From contig NC_030990.1 in assembly GCF_000149955.1 (NCBI RefSeq), forward strand, positions 4,701,482-4,765,481: a stretch of 64,000 bases of DNA, read 5' to 3'. The position numbers and the translations under genes are program-made. Every line of letters starts with the position of its first letter. Position 1 is the first letter of the stretch. The notes below the pieces were generated by a model that was not told the DNA's origin, searched no databases, and was given only the letters and a program-made list of their open reading frames with translations. This document shows positions 32,795 through 44,434 of this stretch, piece after piece. The DNA is from Fusarium oxysporum f. sp. lycopersici 4287. Lineage: Eukaryota > Ascomycota > Sordariomycetes > Hypocreales > Nectriaceae.

Positions 32795-34358
32795 TCAAAG
32801 CTTGGAACCTGGTCTCCGCACTTTTCGGGCGTAAGGATGTCCTCCAACGCGGACAAGATGATCTACATCGGAAGTGTTTACATAGTCAGGGCTGGCATCT
32901 GCCAAGTCCGTCAAGCCGCAAAGACGCATCGCGGTTTCCAACTCGTCTCGTAAAACTTGGATAATGTCAGTACCGGCCAGGCCGAAACAGTGTTTCTTGA
33001 ACTCCAGGTGATGGTGACTTACTATGGAAGGCATGTTCGACGCCGTCTTCGCCGTAGCCTACTGAGTAAGCAAATGGTCTTCCAAGACCAACAGCTGATG
33101 CTCCAAGGCAGATCGCTTTGAGTACATCGGAACCTCTTCTAAATCCGCCATCAACTAACACGACGAGCTTGTTGAACACTTCGGGGCAGTTCTTGTGAAG
33201 CTCCAAGAGTAGCAAAATTGCCGGAGGAGCTGTGTCTGCTGCGCGACCTCCGTGATTGCTGAGGACAATACCTTGTACGTCGTGTTGCATAGCCAGTTTA
33301 GCATCTTCCCATCTCTGAATTCCCTTGATAACAATTGGGACGTCGACCTGAGCACGGAGCCAAGTGATATCATCCCAATTCAGAGACGGATCGATGAACG
33401 AGCCCGTCTGACGTGCCAGTCCCGATCCTTTCCAATCTTCCCCTGGTCCGGCGTTCTCGCTTTTAACCCTCTCATCAGCTTCTCGCTTGGACACGACGGG
33501 TAAATCTGCTGTGACAAAGAGTGCCTTGATCTTGCCGGTTTTTGTGACCTTTTTCAGCATGTCTTCTGACAGTTTTCGGTTCTTGTTCACGTATAACTGG
33601 AAAAAGGCTCGTTCCGGCGTGGCGTCAAGAACATCTTCATGCGGAAAAGATGAGGGTGTCGCCAGTGTCTGAATGATGCCCGTCTTTGCTGCTCCTTTGG
33701 CTAATGCGAGCTCTCCTTGTTCACCACCCGTCAGGGCCGCACCAGTCGGTGAGATATATACTGGCAACTGGAGATTACATCCGAATAGCTCAGTTGTGGT
33801 GTTGACCGTTTGAACGTCTCTCATCACTGCTGGGCGTAGCCAGATCCGTCCGAGGAATGAGGCATTCGCGTCACGGGTGAGATTATCGTTTGCTCCTCCG
33901 CTGATATACGCCCATTCCTTTTTTGCCAGTGCTGTTGATGCCACATTCTCAAAGTCGTGCAAGTTGATTATGTCGCGAAGAGGAGGTCTCTCATTGGGAC
34001 TTCTTGGTTTGTTCTTTGCTTGCCCATTGGATTCCGATTGCTTCTCCTTGTTGCTCTTAGACACTTTGAGGGATCCGAGATGATATTTGGCATCCAGTGC
34101 TTTCTGTACCAATGACGGCGCGTGGAACCTGTTATATTCATCGCTCGCATCCTTGCCAGCATACTGGTAGAGGACTTTCGCATGTTAATTGATAAGAATG
34201 CGGCGATGTCAGAAAGCTGTTGACAACTCACTCTCGGCACCTCCTGGGTGATCTGGTGCAAAATCCGTGAAGTCATAGACTTTATCATTAATCGCTAGCC
34301 ATAGGTCATGCGGTGTGCTATGCACAGCGATATCCTCCTCGGAAAATTCTTTCGACAT
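32795..34358 (-). CDS. Flavocytochrome b2-like L-lactate dehydrogenase
   Basis: Three exons: 34232-34358, 33023-34174, 32795-32955; 479 aa from the ATG at 34358. The N-terminal cytochrome b5 domain has the heme ligand motif DFAPDHPGGAE. The FMN barrel follows: INLHDFENVA, KEWAYISGGAND, PVYISPTGAA, ALFVTADLPV, IVIKGIQRWEDA, the catalytic LSNHGGRAAD and VLVDGGFRRGSDVLKA. This is the architecture of yeast CYB2, which oxidises L-lactate to pyruvate and passes electrons to cytochrome c. No mitochondrial presequence is evident, so a cytosolic 2-hydroxyacid dehydrogenase is possible; many fungi have several paralogues with unknown substrates. Confidence 0.88.
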
Positions 34359-35459
34359 TGCTTGAGTTGATTGGGAATCTATATCAATGCAGTGAGTAAA
34401 AAGAACGTCCTCCTCTGTCACGCAAAAGGTCATCTCAGAATGTATTTAACGTATCGGAATTGCCAATCGCAAACGGAATTCCAAGATCCAAGTGCACGGA
34501 AACCATATCTCTGTATTCCGATTGGTGGATCTGGTACGCCCCGCATTGCTTGCGGGTTCCATCCGAGGTCAAGTCTGGTCACTCTCGGATACTACCCGGT
34601 AGCCTCTAATGATTTCTAATGTATTCGCTGCAGCCTACCATTATTCTACAAATAAATAGGCACATACTGATATATCATGGTGACTCGTTTCTATTTGACT
34701 TAGAGATTGTTTAAAGAGATTTGGTGTTAATCTGTTCATTACATCATATATGCTTGTTGTTGTAACATCTGTAACCCCCCAACCATTTCAATACGGAAGA
34801 TGTTGCTGAACGGATTGGATCCCTTGGAACCACCACTAAGAAAACAGAACAAGAATATAACCCAGCTTATGTCACTAACATCCAGGTCGATGACTCCTGG
34901 TAAAACTTACTAAGCAATGAGCAGATGTCAACTACTAATACAAGCACAACATAAACCCACTTTGGGCCAAAGATAAACAAATTATCGGGGAATCTATAGT
35001 CCGGGTCAGCTTGGACCCTTGGCAACGCTTATCTTAGTATGATTTCCCTTATCCAAAGCGAATCACTCACTCACCAATCAGCTGATCATTTGGAGTGCGC
35101 TAACTCTTTGTGTAATTAATGTTAACTAGCACAAAATGGTAGCCAGTAGGTGGAAAGCTGAAGTTCCTGAACTGGCATGCAAGACAAGCTAGTTATCAAT
35201 AGCCTCTCAAGCTTGTGTTACTATATGTCACTATCTGGCCTAGCTGAACGCCGTGAAGGTCTCGATCAACGCCCAAACAGATCGAGACCAAAGCCACGAG
35301 AAAAACACGAGCTCACATGCCTGACTTGAGTTAACAACAATGCCTAGCAATTCTTATAAAGACAGCGTGGTCTGCAAAAGTGTTCAAAGTATTATTTCAC
35401 TCCCTAGTTGGAGACTGCGACAAGACAGAGCCCGAAGTCTGCATCGTCTAATCGTCACT
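34359..35459. other. Intergenic, divergent promoter region
   Basis: About 1.1 kb between the lactate-dehydrogenase-like gene and the small secreted protein. No gene or RNA recognised. Confidence 0.45.
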
Positions 35460-36228
35460 ATGGTCAAAATACAGCTTCTCTACTCGTTGGCAGTTGCTGC
35501 CTCAGCTCTGGCTGCACCCTCCGGAGTATTCAGCTCCCTCTTTTCGTCTCTTGATAAGCGAGCTTGCACCAATCCTTCAAACCTGCTCAAAAACGCCGGC
35601 TTCGAGTCAAAATCCATTAGTAAGCCTAGTCGACAACCAGCAACATAATTCCCAAACTCTTCCATTAATACTAGGTGAATTCACCTGCCCATGAATAACC
35701 CACTAACATGAGCCAGAACCATGGGTCTATTCCCCGTACTATCCGAAGCTCACAAGCCAGAAACTTGTCGCCTCTGGCTACAAGAGCGACCAGGCTCTCC
35801 AGATCTCTGGCCTTGCCAAGACACAGAATGATTATGGTTTCAGTAGACTTGAACAGAACTTCACCAACTGCAAGTTTGGAAAGTACGAGCTTTCATGGTC
35901 CATGTACCTCCCCAAGGGTGCAGCTCAGGGCCTGGATCCCCGCAACCCTGCAATGACTATCTGGGTCTACGATCGCGCGGGCGATGGCCAAGTAGGAACA
36001 CTCTCCTTTGGACCCAATTCTTTCAACAGTTCACTTGGGTATCCTGTGCAGCGAGGAACACACAAGGTGAATCAGTGGGTGAACCTCTCGATGAAACTAC
36101 CCTATAACGTTAATGTTGGCAAATGTACCTTGGTCATCAATTGGATTGTGCCAGGTCAAGAGACGGGCAACGGAGACGGGAAGTTGACACTCAAGCTCGA
36201 CAACTTTGTTCTAAAGCCTGCGAAATAG
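35460..36228 (+). CDS. Small secreted protein, CenC-like carbohydrate-binding fold possible
   Basis: Exon 1 is 35460-35619 and exon 2 is 35717-36228; 223 aa. A signal peptide (LLYSLAVAASALAAP) is followed by a Kex2-like KR and then NLLKNAGFESKSIKPWVY. An NxGFE start followed by a beta-rich domain, ending in LTLKLDNFVLKP, is the pattern of single CenC/CBM4_9-like jelly-roll modules found in many secreted fungal proteins. Two cysteines (NCKFGKYE and KCTLVINW) could pair. No catalytic motif is seen. A carbohydrate-binding role is an inference from the fold-like pattern. The gene lies 220 bp from the converging hexokinase gene. Confidence 0.7.
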
Positions 36229-36448
36229 AGTAGCTGGCTTTGTGGTGTCGGATGACTTCGTCCAAGAGCAGCATATGTACACTTGGCCTTTCTCTCTGGG
36301 TTCGGCAACAACAAGAATGCTGTACAGATGCAGCTCTTATCTGAGGAAAGGGGATAAGCTTCCTGAGGGATCTCAATTATTAGGAGAACCAAGGTTATAA
36401 ATTCCTTTGGTCAATATCTATTCAACTTTCTATATCAATATGCATATG

Positions 36449-38123
36449 TTATGCTGCAGCTGCAGCTATGAGTGCTGCACCAGTCCCAGAACCGTCTCTT
36501 GTAAGCTCTATTTTTATCCTTGCTTCGTTGGCCTTCCCAATTGCTTCAACGTCGTGCAGAGCAGTACGCATAAAGCTCTCGAAAGCAGTATGGAACTCAA
36601 AAAGTGAGCCATCGACCGCGATATCAATCACCTCATCTGCCAGTTCTGAAGACTCGAGGGTGTCTTTGGAGTCATATGACGATCCGCTTGTCGAAATGGG
36701 TGATGGCTCTTCTGGGCGTATGCAGCCAAACATTCGCCGTATAAATCGAGTCAAGGTGTTCCGCCGGCTGCCGATCTGCGTTGATGTCGACTTGTCTTGT
36801 ATTTGATGTGTATGAGCTCCCAGACCCGTCTTCTGAGACATACCTGAAGCATCAAGCCTGCCAGACTGTATGAGAATTGCAGCAAGACCAGCGCCCACCA
36901 ATCGAGCAGATCGTTTCACGATAACAGTAGCCAGCATCTGGATAGTTCGCAAGTCCCTCGATGTCACACCTGTTGCTACTAGCGTGTCGGTGATACAGGA
37001 CAAAGCTGACAGCGAATTCTCTGGTTTTGACTCTGCAATCTTGGACAAGAATGCGCTTTCAATACCCATATGTATGTAAACGGGGCTTCCATCCGGAAAT
37101 GACATGTCTAATGCACCGTGGCGCATCAGGTCCAAGAGTGACAAGCGCAGTAGCTCCCCAAGATACATGCCGGAGACCATCTTCTCAAGAAGACCACATC
37201 CAGGATCTGAAGAAGACTCATCGACGAGTGTGTCGAACCGTGTTTGAGGAAGAACTTTCAGCCCGTCGTCCCATGATCCCCATTCCGTGTTGACTACCAT
37301 GATCCCGTCACTATTAGAGTGATGTGCGCGATCGGCCGTTGTATCGAGTCTCTGGATGTTTGACATGCGCTCAATATACGCAGCATTTGTGCCGGTCCCG
37401 AGGATTATAGATGCCAAGGTAGAGTTCTTTGTTTTCGAGGTATATGCTCTAGTAAGCAGCGTTCCGACTGCATCGTTGGCCAAAACGCGAACTCGCACTG
37501 GTAATGAGATCTCATCAATCGCTTCCTGTAGTAAGGCGCAAGGATCTAGACCCAGGGTGCTTGGGATATCCCATCCTTTGTCCCAGTGAACGAGGGTGCC
37601 GCTAGAAATGGATGTCTGTTCACAAGTGAAGCTGAATGTGAAGCCAAGATTGAAGCATGCCTCGGAACTGTCACTACTCCCACTACTCTTATGCTCACGA
37701 AGAAGGTCTTGGATCTTCAAGGCGATGAAATGGAATAGAGGTTTATGACTTGAATGCACTCGAATATCATGAGGGACAAGGTGCTTCCTTTGAAACACAT
37801 CGAAAGTCGAGTCGCCATGAAGGGTAACAGCACAAACTCGACAATTTGTACCGCCCAAGTCGACTGCAAGAAAAAGGCCCTTCTCTCGGCCACTGGGGAT
37901 TTGTGTGACAAAAGAGGGTATCTGATAAGCATGCTTGTCCTTCAAACCATGTTCTGATAGGTTGGGTCAGTAGATATACACGAGATAGCAAGTCACAATA
38001 CATACTTATCTGCTTAACAAAGTAATTCGTTATCTCCTGTATTTTCTCGCTCCAAACCTCGAACTCTTGGGCAACCGATTGAACAGTTGCCTGCTGGCTG
38101 TCCCCTAAGCCATCCTCCAACAT
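36449..38123 (-). CDS. HXK3-like hexokinase, probable N-acetylglucosamine kinase
   Basis: Exon 1 is 38006-38123 and exon 2 is 36449-37953; about 540 aa. Hexokinase family features: the phosphate-binding FLAVDLGGTNCRVCAV, FTFSFTCEQ, VLANDAVGTLL, ILGTGTNAAYIE, NTEWGSWDD and the C-terminal AVDGSLFEFHTAFE and GSGTGAALIAA. A Ser/Thr-rich, basic insertion (QIGSRRNTLTRF ... TSGSSYDSKD) precedes the last block; divergent HXK3-type kinases have such insertions. In Trichoderma and Candida the HXK3/HXK1 type phosphorylates GlcNAc. The nearby glucosamine-6-phosphate deaminase supports an amino-sugar role. An in-frame ATG at 38138 is an alternative start. Confidence 0.82.
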
Positions 38124-38489
38124 GGCAAAGCAAGACAAGCAAAAGAATACGTGAAGATGGAAACAATGAGTACGGTACGCATTGTAGAGGCAAGGTCAAG
38201 GACTAATACCAAAACTGTTAATAATTCCGCAGTCAGCTCAATCCACATGGACCAGAATGGTGCAATCCCATCGCCAGGCTTCGCGGCAAAGTCCGGCCCG
38301 GTAGCGGCCAACGCCGGATTGAGTAGCCACATTTGTACTAGACCAGGGGTGACTAGCTTGATAAGACACCAGGGAAATATCGGTCACTTCGCCGTTACTC
38401 TCCTCCCCGCACATTTCTTGCTTCATCCACTTTGCATATGCACATCCACTGAGCAGAGCAGACATCCACGTCCACTCTGACACTCGACC
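38124..38489. promoter_or_regulatory. Divergent promoter, hexokinase and possible regulator exon 1
   Basis: A 366-bp spacer between the hexokinase start and the ATG at 38490 that may begin the regulator gene. Contains GGCAAAG and CGG-rich stretches but no site I can name. Confidence 0.35.
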
Positions 38490-38660
38490 ATGACATTCGG
38501 CGAAGATTCCCGTCCTCTGGACCGCGACGCCCCAGATGAGGCTTCAGCACTCAAGGCCCGCAAGGCTTGCAGTGGGTACCCCCCTGTCTCTGGACCTATT
38601 GGGCACCAGATGATCCCAAGACATCGAATGCTGATTAAGCTGCCAAGTAAACTGCCGGAA

Positions 38661-38690
38661 GTATGTATGTATGTATGTATGTATGTATGT
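38661..38690. repeat. GTAT microsatellite
   Basis: About seven tandem GTAT units, inside the apparent long intron or insertion of the regulator gene. Confidence 0.9.
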
Positions 38691-39340
38691 GTATTTTTCG
38701 TCTGGGTGGCTGTAACGAAGCCAAATCTCCTACTGGAGCAAAAGACGTGCTGAGCTAGCTAGGTACAGGATACCCCGCTTCCTTCACCATCCAGCATACC
38801 AATGGCACAAAAGGTGCTGTATTTCTCAAGCCCGTCACCCGTCAGCGGGTTCGAGGGCAATCTATTGTCGAACTTTTTCCACCGACCAGAATTCTCTCGC
38901 GCATCACTACATCTGCTGACGCAGTCCACAATCTCCAGTAACCAAGTTGTAGCTCGTAGTCGACTGTCGCGGCGGCAGGGAAAAACCTCGGGAAGGGATC
39001 AGAGGCCGACGGTGCGGCTTGCCTTTAAAGGAGAAAAACCCATCGCAATCGGCGTCGTTGATCGGAAGGATGTCGCTACGAATGCCCGGGGCATCGCCCT
39101 CCGATATCTAAGGCGTTCTGGTTCTGAGGTGCCGCCATTAGATCCGACAAAGGTGTTGTCAGAGAAGGCGAACTCTCCAAAATTCCTTCTCTGAAAACTG
39201 CTGTTAGGGAGCCGATAGCGTCCCCGCAGTTTTTGTGTGGTCGCGTGGCCTGCAGAAAATCCCGCTCCTAGCACCGCACTAACAGTGCGTGCCAAGAAAG
39301 AATTTTTACAGGAGAGAGTTGAAACTGCCGGAAGCAAAAG

Positions 39341-41011
39341 ATGAAATGCGTCCTCCAGGGTAGCAGTGAAGCATGTCGTCGATGTCGCCGAGCAGGACTT
39401 CCTTGTGTGTTTGTGCCCAGAGCGAATGCAGCTCAGTTACCCTCGCTCTCAGGGACTCTGGATCTAGACTTCAAGAACAATGTCCTATCTAGGTTAAAGG
39501 TTGTCGAGGAAAGACTATCCATTGTAGCTGATGGTGATATGGATTTTGGTGCTGTGGGAATGTTCTCTGCTGTTTCCGAGCAGTCACCAGAGCCAACCCC
39601 CGATGGACCACTCTGGAATGCGATTGTACTCCTACAGAGGTGCTCCCCAGCCGTGCCACCATCGATTTGGCAACGTGATACTATTGAGTCACTCTGGTCC
39701 TCGTACGTTTCCTCTCTTTCCATTGTAAAAGTCATTAGTAACGTGTATTTGTTCCAGCTTTCATGACAGGATGCCAGGGCTGCATTTCATGCCCGACAAG
39801 CAAACATTTTCGACGCCGCAGCCAATCCTACTTGCATCCATTCTCTACTGTTCAAGCAGTCGTGGGCCACCGGACGTGTTAGAAATTGCTCCCCAATTCT
39901 TCACCGTTTTATGCAACGCCATCGCTCAACTGAGCATACCCAGCAGTGAGATTGGGACACCTCGAGAGTCAACTGTCTCCCAAGAGGAGTGGGCTTTCCA
40001 GACTGTCCTTGGTATAGTCCTTGCTGGTTTGCTGACAGAGGGTAATATAAAGGAAACTGGAAACTGGATTGCCATTGGCTACCGGCTGATGCTGGACTAT
40101 TGCCCTGCTCATGTTGATGACACGTCAAGAGAATGGCGCAAACTATTCAGCGGCATTCAGATCGTTGACTTGGAGCACTCATCGATTTATCTGTCCTGTC
40201 CAGTGATTCCCATTGAAGCACCGCTTCCAATTTTACGCATGTCACCACTGGATCAGTTATATAAGCTTTCCCGTATGATGCATACCGGGTTGAGTCACTT
40301 TACTGGGCGAAGATTACCAACTATCTGGTCCTGCTTCCAGGAATCTAGCCTGAGCTACCATGGTTCAGCCACAAGTTTCACTGCCATTGATGGAATACTT
40401 ATCAAAGATTGGGCAAAGCAACTAGATGACTGGCTTCAGGAGTTCAAGGGGAAGATGACAGAACCTGATGACCAAAGCAGCAAGTTGGTTCTTCGTCAAT
40501 ATGTCCTGCATCGACTACTTGTGCTATCAATCTACCATCCTGCTAGAAGCGGCAATCTTTGGGCGCATAGCATAACGTCAAATGAGCAGGAAGAGCTCCT
40601 CCTGTCAGCGAGGGCGACTCTAAAGCTTCACCAGCATGATGACTCCATCTGGGCTAACTGGGACTTGATCATGATAACGTGGGCGGCATTGATCGTTCTG
40701 CAAGGATTACAAGGGGGAGTGGGAGAGATAGATGGTAAGCATTATCGTATATGTTCGGTTCAAGCGCTAACCGTTTTCTAGACATGAGAAACATCAGGTT
40801 GCACCTTGATATTCTAAAACAAAAGAACGAACCCAAGCCAAGTCTTTGCGATAAGCTTATTGCGCGACTAGAGGACAGCCTCCAAGATATCAGCACGCCC
40901 GATTTTACTTACGTGCAGCCAGGCCATCCAACAGTCATGGACCCCACATTTGATTACTCTTGGCAATTATTCGATCAAGTAAATTTGCAGCAGATACAAT
41001 TTCCTGGATAA
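39341..41011 (+). CDS. Zn2Cys6 regulator of the amino-sugar group, 5' end uncertain
   Basis: From 39341, exons 39341-39702, 39758-40734 and 40782-41011 give 522 aa with a fungal TF domain (GPLWNAIVLLQ near residue 100, LVLRQYVLHRLLVLS near 360). It starts inside the zinc cluster: KMKCVLQGSSEACRRCRRAGLPCVF. Just upstream, bases 39323-39340 encode NCRKQK in frame but follow a TGA at 39320. A plausible first exon lies at 38490-38570, ending ARKAC before a GTGGGT donor; joining it to GAAACTGC would give a perfect KACRNCRKQKMKC, but no AG acceptor exists there and the intervening 750 bp is far longer than other introns. The 5' end is therefore disrupted or very unusual. Position between hexokinase and deaminase genes suggests GlcNAc control. 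Confidence 0.65.
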
Positions 41012-41043
41012 ATAAAACTTCCAATCTACCTAGAAACTTGACC

Positions 41044-42099
41044 TCACATTCCAACAGGGAACGTCACAGACCGAACCCTCATCGTAGGCGCTATACGTGA
41101 TGCCATGTTATCAGGCTTCAGGTCACCGTCTTCGTCCCCGTCAGCTGTCAGTGTGGGTGATGGAGGAAGGTGACCCGAGACCTCCCTCTGCCTGATAGTT
41201 TTTTCAACTCCGTGAAAATACTGTATTCGTCAGTCTTGTTGATGGAGACAACTTGGGTTGGGTACTTACGTTCACTGTCTTTACCTTCAACTCGAGGGTA
41301 GCGTCTCTGTCCACCACCACCATGCTCTTTGGATGTAACTGGAGGCATGAGAGTGTGCAAAGATGGCTGACTCCACCCTCTACCGCTTGCTGAATAGCAA
41401 TTGCTTTCGAGGCACCAGTGGCAATGATGACGACTTCTCGTGCATCCATGACAGTCTGTACTCCAACAGTCAAGGCCATGTCGGGCACTGCCTCGATATC
41501 ATTGTCAAAGAATCTCGCATTTGCAATCCGGGTCTCATATGCAAGTGACTTGATTCGAGTTCGGCTGACAAGACTAGAGCCTGGTTCATTGAAAGCAATA
41601 TGACCGTCTGTTCCTATACCTCCGAGGAAGAGCTCGATGCCACCGAATGACTTGATCTTATCCTCATAAGCCAAGCACTCGGCGAAGAGGTCAGGGGCAT
41701 TCCCATTGAGCAAGTGAATATTCTCTGGTTGGATATCGATGTGTTTGAAGAGATTGTGGTGCATGAAAGAGTAGTATGACTCGGGATGCTCGCGGGGTAG
41801 GCCGACGTATTCGTCCATATTAAATGTCACGACATGCTGGAAGGATATCTTGGAAGCTTTGTATGCTTTGATCAAGTCATTGTATATATGGAGAGGGCTG
41901 CTTCCGGTAGGAAGGCCGAGGACGAATGGCTTTTCGGATGTAGGATTGAAAGCACGAATGCGGTCTGAAACATTGCAGTATCAGCATATCTTGTTTAATC
42001 TAGACTGGAGACTTATATAAGCAGGCAAGGCTTACTGATAATGTAGTCAGAGATGTATTGAGATGCCTCTTGGGGGCCTTCGCGTATTACGAGACGCAT
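41044..42099 (-). CDS. Glucosamine-6-phosphate deaminase
   Basis: Three exons: 42036-42099, 41270-41964, 41044-41220; 311 aa. Typical sequence throughout: [88 protein letters not shown] and the C-terminal [10 protein letters not shown]. The enzyme converts GlcN-6-phosphate to fructose-6-phosphate and ammonia, the last step of GlcNAc catabolism. Its neighbours, an HXK3-like kinase and a regulator, match part of the GlcNAc cluster known from Trichoderma and Candida; the GlcNAc-6-phosphate deacetylase and transporter are not in this window. Stops of this gene and the regulator are only 32 bp apart, tail to tail. Confidence 0.92.
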
Positions 42100-42605
42100 C
42101 TTGGGTTTAAAATGTGGATAGGTATTTGAACAATAGTATGTGATGGATAATGTTAACTTGCACACAGTCTACATTTCGATCCATAATCAACTGGCAATTA
42201 TAACTTATACACTTCTCCTCCATCACTTGCTAAACTATCTATTGTGTCATTGGAGTATGATAGAAGTAAGGGAGAAGCCCGAACTTTGCCGGTGCGGAAA
42301 CCGAGTCAAACAGAGTTTCATGGCAGTCACTGGTCCGGGATACTACGGCCATTCTGCGGTTCCGGCCCCTTGGGTTAGGGACACTAACAACTTCAAGTTA
42401 GCTCCTTATCGGCAAATGATAAAATGCGGCGAACCACCAAACGCCACAAAAAGAACCCCCCTTGGTACATGAGTCGCGAACCGAACCAGATGAACTCTAA
42501 ATTTCCGAACTCCTCTTTATTGACACATGCTATGTTACACTACTAATAATCTGACAGAAACATAATAACCCCATTACTCAGTGTTGCATCCCGCCCCTTG
42601 TCATT
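42100..42605. other. Intergenic
   Basis: Upstream of the deaminase and downstream of the secreted protein at 42606. A 110-codon frame at 42140-42472 shows no motif. Confidence 0.45.
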
Positions 42606-44434
42606 CTAGCATGTATAAGTCATGTCCAAAGTGACGCTAGGAGTACCCTTGAATCCCTCAGGCACCGCGTACGAGATGTTGTAGATCCAGTGATCCCTCA
42701 GTGTAGCTCCATAAACAACATCCTGCTTTACTAATCCTGGTGCAGTGACGTTCACATCAAGGCATGGCAGCTTCTCAAGGCCCTTGACCACGTTCTTGCC
42801 GCCAAGAGTCCAAGAAGGAGGAATACCAGTAAGAGCAAAAGTGAAGATGTTTGTTCCATCCTGAGTAGTGTTGGGATAAGAAACTGTCAACTTGTTTGCT
42901 TCGGCCTTTGCGTTCAAGGTTGAAGCGCTGGGGTACAGCGAGAAGAAGCCCATGTACGGGTAAGGCTTGTGCGAAGGATCGGAGGCCCACTGCACGATGG
43001 CTGGGACATACTGGTTGCCTCTGTTCTTGGTCTCGCTGACGGTCTGGCCGCCGATCATGAGCTCAGCACTGATCCAAGAGGTAACGTGGCGGGGGTTGTT
43101 CGAGTCAAGCTCCTCGTAGATGGTCTTCTTGATGAACCGTGTACCCTTCCACTTGCCCTTGGACTTGATGATGGCCTGAGCGTCCTTGGAGATTGTGGGC
43201 GCGATGACATCCATGACAAGTGCAAGCGCAGCACCTTGTGCGATATCGTAGAGGAGATCGCCTTCTCCGAGAGGAGGCTGGCCTCCAACACCGCGTCCAT
43301 AAACACCCCAGAGAACCATGGAAAGAATCTGAGAATGAGTGGTGGCATCACGACTGTAGGCACGATCGTATGGTCCGACCATGTTACCCAGATAAGGGTT
43401 GTAGTGAGCAGCAATGTCCTTCCACATCTCTTGCAGGATGTAAACTGAGTTCTTGGTCATGGGAGCATCCTTGGGTCCATATGCAATGTTTGCCGCAAGA
43501 GCCCAAATGTCAATACCGTAGTAGTTGGGTGCATTGTACTCAGACAAGGCATTCTGGCCGCCGCGCTTGAAAAGCTTCAGGAGATCATTGCCCTGCTCCT
43601 TGGCAAAGTTGATGAGAACTTTGTTGTTCTTGCGCTTTCCGACCCAGCCAGTGGTTAGAGCTCGCATGATGCCCGGGTTGGAGTAACCGAGAATCAGGTT
43701 GTCATCCAACGGGAAAGATCCATTGCGACGCATTCCTCCAATTGCAGCAGCCTCAAGAGCATCTTCGATGCGAGATTCAAGGCCAGCTGGCAAAAGGTGG
43801 CCAAATTCCTCGACAACTTGGATAAGCTGGGTACTGGCAAAAAAGTTAGCATAAAAGTTCATCACTGACAAGGAATTACTGTGACTTACCCGACAAATTC
43901 TCTCCAGTTGGGATCATAGCTACCGTAGATAGTAGGAGGGTAGAGAGGGCCATTAGGGGTAGGGTCAGGCTCATCCGGCGAGAGCTTGAAAGTACCATAC
44001 CAAGCCGAGTTGAAGTCGCTGTTCAGCTGGTTTGCCAAGCTGGTATCGAAGTCAGTCAATTGATTTTGTTGGGGCTGGTGAGAATCTGACTTACACATTT
44101 TCGATGGCCTTGACAGCAGTCTTCACATCATCGCCCTTGGCGCGATGCAGCAGTCCTGGAATGTGCCAGGCCGTAAAGCGGACAGACCATTGACCATTGT
44201 CCTGGTACCAGACATAACCATAGCTTGAGTCATAACGGGAATCCGATACCTGCATAGAGTAATCGAACAGGCTCTGTGCAGCTGTAGAATTTGTCAACAC
44301 AAGTTGCACGAAGTAGAACGATGACACAAACCTGGTGTAAGCTTCTGGCTATTGCTGTTGCGCTTGGCCAGGCTCGCTGCAGACGCCGCAGAGCCAAAGG
44401 CCAAGAAAGTGGTAGCGAGTGAAAGAAGACCCAT
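42606..44434 (-). CDS. Secreted protein of unknown function, all-helical
   Basis: Four exons: 44332-44434, 44095-44281, 43890-44039, 42606-43833; 555 aa. A signal peptide (LLSLATTFLAFGSAASAA) is followed by a dibasic KR. The mature part is rich in aromatic and glycine patches such as SYGYVWYQDNGQW, WHIPGLLHRAKGDD, FPLDDNLILGYSNP, NAPNYYGIDIWAL, YDRAYSRDATTHSQ and PYPYMGFFSLYP, which would suit an alpha/alpha-toroid. The C-terminal 120 residues look beta-rich. I do not recognise the family. Acidic and aromatic patches are compatible with a glycoside hydrolase or lyase, which is a guess. Several NxT/S sites suit secretion. Introns are canonical and the frame is intact. Confidence 0.75.

Noticed and set aside
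38661..38690. GTAT repeat as a CRISPR-like or regulatory array
   Set aside because: A simple eukaryotic microsatellite with no spacers.
40735..40747. GTAAGCATTATC at the donor of an intron in the 39341-41011 regulator, like the repeated 7.9-11.3 kb motif
   Set aside because: It is a normal GTAAGC donor and the match ends before CCA; likely chance rather than a regulatory copy or mobile intron.
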